A DNA stretch of 10,632 nt from Candidatus Uhrbacteria bacterium (GTDB lineage: Bacteria > Patescibacteriota > Patescibacteriia > UBA9934 > GWF2-40-263). Where the stretch lies: assembly GCA_018700535.1 (NCBI GenBank), contig JABITQ010000087.1:1-10632 (forward strand), read 5' to 3'. This document shows positions 5,907-10,632 of this stretch, in pieces. The notes under the pieces are model-generated. The model ran no database searches. It was not told the origin of the DNA and saw only the letters and a program-made list of their open reading frames with translations. The position numbers and the translations under genes were made by a program. Position 1 is the stretch's first letter; each line of letters begins with the position of its first letter.

Positions 5907-7787
5907 CTATTCAGCAATCTCCCGAATAACCACTTCTTCACCCTCTTCTAGTCCAGACACAATTTCAATGCGACCCAAATCTCCACGTAGGCCAGTAACC
6001 ACCGCGCGACGCTCCACTTTGCCGTTCATAAGAACGCGCACATATTTACCATCAGAGTCCTGAAGTACAGCGCGTTGTGGAAGTGTAATCGCTCCACCGC
6101 GTCGATCGGTCGAAAGAACGAGGTCTGCACTCATACCTGGTCGAAGTGTCACGATAGTCTCTTCGTCGTCAAGATAAACAGTCACCTCGTAGTACACAAC
6201 ACCCTCGATAAGCTTTTCAGCTGGATCGATCTCACCAACAAACCCCATCAACTCAACATCGCCACCAAACGCATCAAAGGTAAGCTCTACACGATCATCA
6301 AGACTAATCTTAGCAATATCAGATTCAGAAATTTCCGCAACGATTTCAAATTGATCACCCGTAGTCTGAACAACCACAACAGGCGTCGCAGCAATCACCT
6401 GCTCACCAACTTCGACAGATACATCTGTAACATTTCCAGCGATCGGTGATTTGATTTCTGCGTTGTCGAGTCGTGCAGATGCAGCCGAGTATGCTGCGCG
6501 TGCACGCCCAACCTCAGCCTCATACGAAGCAAGGTCAATTGAACGAGGTGCCGCAGCAACCTCTGCCAATGATGCCTCTGCGCGCGCAAGCTCTGCGCCT
6601 CGCAATGCAAACACAGACTCAGACGCAGACAAAGATTGCTTGGCAGATGCAACAGAGTAATCCTCAACAACCTCAGAAGAATCTAGTGCAATTGCGGCCT
6701 GGTTATAAGCATTTTGTGAATCTTCTAGCGCAGCAGATGATGTGATAAGCGCATCAGACACATTCTGAAATGCATTCTCTAACGCTGCTTGGTCTACCTG
6801 CACAGCCGATCGAGACGCGTCCACGGTCGCCATCAATGCCGTTAACTCAGCACCGGTAAACCCAGAGCCTGTTAACGTCGCCTCTACAATCTGCCTTGTA
6901 TACAAAAGAGTAAGTGCCACCTGCTGCAACGTATCTTCTACAAGCTGACCTGCTGAAACAATCGTTCCAGATGACGCACCATACGCCACAGCCAAAATCG
7001 CAGACTCAGCTGTTACCAAATCAGAATAGGCTGTTGTAAATTTTGATCGCCCACGACTAAGTGCTTCGCTATCTTTTGAAGATAGATATAATTCGTAGTC
7101 ATCGTTAAGCGCACCATTGCGCACCCCCATTACCTCATCAGCTTTTCCAAGACCTGATCGCGCCTCAATAACACCTGCCCACGATGCACTCAACAAATCA
7201 TCATAAGCATCTGCGACAAGCCCCGCATTGTCTGCACGTGTTTGTGCCAAATTATCGCGAGCAGTCTCGAGCGCGATAGCGGCAGCATCTGAATCGATGT
7301 TGTAACGTGTCTTTGCAAGATCAAGAAGAACAGTTGAATGTTCTACATCTGTATCAGCAGCGGCGTAAGAAGCCTCAGCTGCCTGCAAGCCAGCCTTTGA
7401 AATCGCAAGTGTCTCCTCACGAGATCCCGCACGTTGTTGCTCTAGGTTTGCAGAAGCAACTTCCACAGCCTTGTAGGCACTCTGCACATTGGCGACTAAC
7501 TCGGTTGTATCGAGTACTGACAAGATAGACCCAACCTCTACAACATCGCCAACAGCTACAAGAAGCTGTTCAATCGTTCCAGACAAATCAAAAGACAACT
7601 CAACTTCATCAACCGAAACAACTTCACCATTCGCGTCTACGGTTTGCTCAAGAACACTCTCCTCAACAATTTCTGTTACATAACTAACATCCTCTCCACC
7701 TGAAAATAAAATAGAAACAACGATACCGAGACCAACAATAACCAGCAGCCAAAACCACCAGCGTTTAAAGACACGAGGAATTTTCAT
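5907..7787 (-). CDS. MacA/HlyD-type membrane fusion protein with a very long hairpin
   Basis: A 626-aa adaptor; MacA is about 370 aa. In order: an inner-membrane anchor at about 10-29, the first half of the lipoyl (biotinyl-like) domain at about 55-95 with L-S-G-T-I-E and V-G-D-V-V-E-V-G, a long Ala/Ser/Glu-rich helical region at about 96-443, the second lipoyl half with I-K-S-P-I-A-G-N-V (445-453) and V-E-V-G-E-Q-V, a beta-barrel at about 476-560 ending in L-R-P-G-M-S-A-D-L, and a membrane-proximal domain to 626. The extra length is all in the helical hairpin, whose middle (about 210-330) is less regular. In transcription it is the first gene of the operon and would form a sheath over the MacB-type permease. 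Start choice: the ATG at 7787 precedes the anchor directly and follows a TATAAT box; an in-frame start at 7856 would lie upstream of that promoter. Confidence 0.92.
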   Translation of the reverse strand: MKIPRVFKRWWFWLLVIVGLGIVVSILFSGGEDVSYVTEIVEESVLEQTVDANGEVVSVDEVELSFDLSGTIEQLLVAVGDVVEVGSILSVLDTTELVANVQSAYKAVEVASANLEQQRAGSREETLAISKAGLQAAEASYAAADTDVEHSTVLLDLAKTRYNIDSDAAAIALETARDNLAQTRADNAGLVADAYDDLLSASWAGVIEARSGLGKADEVMGVRNGALNDDYELYLSSKDSEALSRGRSKFTTAYSDLVTAESAILAVAYGASSGTIVSAGQLVEDTLQQVALTLLYTRQIVEATLTGSGFTGAELTALMATVDASRSAVQVDQAALENAFQNVSDALITSSAALEDSQNAYNQAAIALDSSEVVEDYSVASAKQSLSASESVFALRGAELARAEASLAEVAAAPRSIDLASYEAEVGRARAAYSAASARLDNAEIKSPIAGNVTDVSVEVGEQVIAATPVVVVQTTGDQFEIVAEISESDIAKISLDDRVELTFDAFGGDVELMGFVGEIDPAEKLIEGVVYYEVTVYLDDEETIVTLRPGMSADLVLSTDRRGGAITLPQRAVLQDSDGKYVRVLMNGKVERRAVVTGLRGDLGRIEIVSGLEEGEEVVIREIAE

Positions 7788-7796
7788 AGTGATCAA

Positions 7797-7805
7797 ATTA
7801 TACCA
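7797..7805 (-). promoter_or_regulatory. Extended -10 promoter of the MacAB-like operon
   Basis: The minus strand reads TGGTATAAT, a perfect TATAAT with the TGn extension. The best -35 at 17-bp spacing is poor (TACACG), as is common when an extended -10 is present. The box ends 9 nt before the ATG at 7787, so transcription would start only 2-4 nt ahead of the start codon. Confidence 0.7.
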
Positions 7806-7842
7806 CCATTTGACTGTCACGTGTATCCAGTAATCACAAACG

Positions 7843-7867
7843 AAAACCCGCCACAACGGCGGGTTTT
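7843..7867 (-). terminator. Rho-independent terminator of rpoD
   Basis: Inverted repeat AAAACCCGCC/GGCGGGTTTT (7843-7852 with 7858-7867) with a 5-nt loop, three bases after the rpoD stop codon. On minus it is followed by a short broken U-run. It separates the dnaG-rpoD unit from the MacAB-like operon, whose own promoter lies 38 bp further on. Confidence 0.88.
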
Positions 7868-7870
7868 GTC

Positions 7871-9136
<1,266 letters not shown>

Positions 9137-9148
9137 AAGATAAAACGC

Positions 9149-9177
9149 AACAAAGCTACACACATGTGCACTTTGTT
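9149..9177. repeat. Dyad between dnaG and rpoD
   Basis: Arms AACAAAG (9149-9155) and CTTTGTT (9171-9177) enclose a second palindrome CACATGTG (9161-9168), all within the 46-bp gap. No U-run follows, so it is not a standard terminator. It may be an operator, an mRNA processing site or chance. Confidence 0.35.
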
Positions 9178-9182
9178 ACAAA

Positions 9183-10632
9183 CTACTCAGATAATTGATC
9201 TAATAATCTGGACACCGCAGCTTGATCACCAGCGGCTTCTGCTTGTCTTAGCTCTCGAGCTACGTTAGCTCTGTGACGTTTGTCGACCCCACGCTCAAGC
9301 GTGTTAAATAGGTTTTCAAGTTGTTTCAGCACCTTTACTCGCGGTAACTCTCGAAAGGTTTGTTCGGCCAATATTGAAGTTTTATCGAGTAGAGGCAGAA
9401 GCTCTTCTCGCATTTGATGGCCATCAACCGTTGTTCTGAGTCGCGAAAAATTTGATTTTTGTGCTGAAGTTACGCCAGAATCATACCCCTCTTCCATGAG
9501 CTTGTAAAGCGTTATCCACAATTTACTTGACGGAAGGTGCGCCTTTAGTTTCTCCCTTAAATCTCTATCATCTGTTTGAACAAGGTACCCAAAAAGCAAC
9601 TGAAACACCTGATCTTCTATTGACTCTCTCTCTAGTTCTGCCTTTTTTTCTTTCTTTACAACCGGATCTTTCTTTTTGGTTGTTATTTTCACTTTTTTGT
9701 TAATTGAATCACGCAAGACTTTTTGATCAACTGAAAGAAGATCTGAAACCTTTTGCAACCAATGTTCACGCTCAACAACCCCTTGCATCTCACTAATCGC
9801 TGGAAGCAACTCCTTTGCAATCAAGCGCTTGTCATCAATGTTCGAAAGGTCCTTCCCGCGTATAACCGTCTTGATCAAAAACTCCATAATCGGAACAGAG
9901 TTGTTTGCAATCTTTACCCACACCTCAGGGTCTTTCTGCACCAATTCATCTGGATCTTTCACATCGTTTGGTAGCACAGCTGCACGCACATCAAGACCTA
10001 ACCCACGCGCAATAGCCATCCCCTTCTTCGCGGCTTTAAACCCAGCCGCGTCAGAGTCGAACGCAAAAATTATCGTCTCTGTGTAACGCTTCAGTAACGT
10101 AAGCTGATCCTCAGTAAGCGCTGTTCCAGAACTGGCAACGATATTTTCAACACCTACCTTATGCGATGCAACAACATCAAGATTCCCCTCTGTGACAATC
10201 ACAGCACTCGCATCTTTAATTCCACGCTTAGCAACATCAAGCCCGTAGACAAGGCGCCCCTTGTGATAAATCATCGTCTCCGGTGAGTTCATGTATTTTG
10301 GCCCAGCCTTCGCATCCTTTGACAGGGCACGTCCTGTAAACCCAACCGTATTCCCATGATGATCGCGCAAAGGGATCATCACCCGATTTCGAAAACGATC
10401 AATAATTCCACTCCCACTTTTTTTACGCAAACCAAGTCCTGCTTCAACAATCTCTCCATCTGAAAATCCATTCTTTGCGAGAATATGACAAAGCGCATTC
10501 CACTCGTCTGGAGCGTAGCCAATACCAAATCGTACGCGCAGATCATCTGAAATTGCACGTCCATCCACATAATCACGTGCATGTTTTGCTCCTGCCGCAT
10601 CCTTCAAAACATTCTCATAAAACTTCACAGCA
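9183..10632 (-). CDS. dnaG: DNA primase DnaG (N-terminus beyond right edge)
   Basis: At least 482 codons of the replication primase, open at the right edge. A GTG at 10628 is not the true start: a GCT codon precedes it in frame and the zinc-binding CHC2 domain of about 100 residues has yet to come. Counting from that GTG, the catalytic core has Y-V-D-G-R-A-I (20-26), R-F-R-N-R-V-M-I-P-L-R-D (78-89), K-Y-M-N-S-P-E-T (111-118), then the TOPRIM fold with E147 in EGNLD and the metal-binding aspartates in F-D-S-D-A-A-G (190-196). E. coli has EGYMD and DGD at these sites. After a lysine-rich linker (about 306-330) comes a helical C-terminal domain, the usual DnaB helicase contact. It makes RNA primers at the fork. 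The dnaG-rpoD order is that of the macromolecular synthesis operon. Confidence 0.96.
   Translation of the reverse strand, partial: AVKFYENVLKDAAGAKHARDYVDGRAISDDLRVRFGIGYAPDEWNALCHILAKNGFSDGEIVEAGLGLRKKSGSGIIDRFRNRVMIPLRDHHGNTVGFTGRALSKDAKAGPKYMNSPETMIYHKGRLVYGLDVAKRGIKDASAVIVTEGNLDVVASHKVGVENIVASSGTALTEDQLTLLKRYTETIIFAFDSDAAGFKAAKKGMAIARGLGLDVRAAVLPNDVKDPDELVQKDPEVWVKIANNSVPIMEFLIKTVIRGKDLSNIDDKRLIAKELLPAISEMQGVVEREHWLQKVSDLLSVDQKVLRDSINKKVKITTKKKDPVVKKEKKAELERESIEDQVFQLLFGYLVQTDDRDLREKLKAHLPSSKLWITLYKLMEEGYDSGVTSAQKSNFSRLRTTVDGHQMREELLPLLDKTSILAEQTFRELPRVKVLKQLENLFNTLERGVDKRHRANVARELRQAEAAGDQAAVSRLLDQLSE

Noticed and set aside
6451..6745. Overlapping plus-strand frames opposite the adaptor coiled coil
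   Set aside because: Long antisense frames are expected opposite an Ala/Ser/Glu-rich coiled coil; their Ala/Gln-rich repeats mirror its codon use.

Overview
The window reads as ordinary, densely packed bacterial chromosome. Gene content and protein character suggest a Candidate Phyla Radiation (Patescibacteria) bacterium or a similar small monoderm: a dnaG-rpoD pair with a lysine/alanine-rich tail on the sigma factor, one-domain or shortened repair enzymes, a very long alanine/serine-rich MacA-type adaptor, few clear Shine-Dalgarno sites and almost no intergenic space. UGA acts as a normal stop, so this is not one of the UGA-recoding lineages. The lineage call is inference; no rRNA marker is present.

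Layout. At the left edge (1-92, minus) is the start of a gene resembling the glycerate-2-kinase family. Divergent from it is a tight plus-strand operon (141-1863) with two ATGA overlaps: a ThTPase-like CYTH triphosphatase, a MutY-type adenine glycosylase without the NUDIX-like domain, and a one-domain O6-alkylguanine alkyltransferase. It ends in a bidirectional terminator whose hairpin includes the last codons of the alkyltransferase. Converging on this terminator from the minus strand is what I consider the most interesting element: about 240 nt (2083-1845) with its own promoter, a closing stem of about 25 bp joining its two ends, and five or more internal hairpins. It looks like a free-standing structured RNA, and I cannot assign it to a family.

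From 2140 to 7787 everything runs on the minus strand. In transcription order: a 626-aa MacA/HlyD-type adaptor, a MacB/LolD-type ATPase, a MacB/FtsX-type permease and a SanA/YdcF-like membrane-anchored protein, all with gaps of 1-2 bp or overlaps. Then come 156 bp that can fold into a three-way junction, an ECF-type sigma factor, and an overlapping single-pass membrane protein that may be its regulator. Together they look like an envelope export or stress unit with its own sigma factor.

From 7871 to the right edge lie rpoD (primary sigma factor) with its own terminator, and upstream of it dnaG (primase), which runs off the window. This is the classic dnaG-rpoD arrangement. The macA-type gene has a perfect TATAAT extended -10 only 9 nt before its ATG, so its mRNA is probably nearly leaderless; the glycerate-kinase-like gene may be similar.
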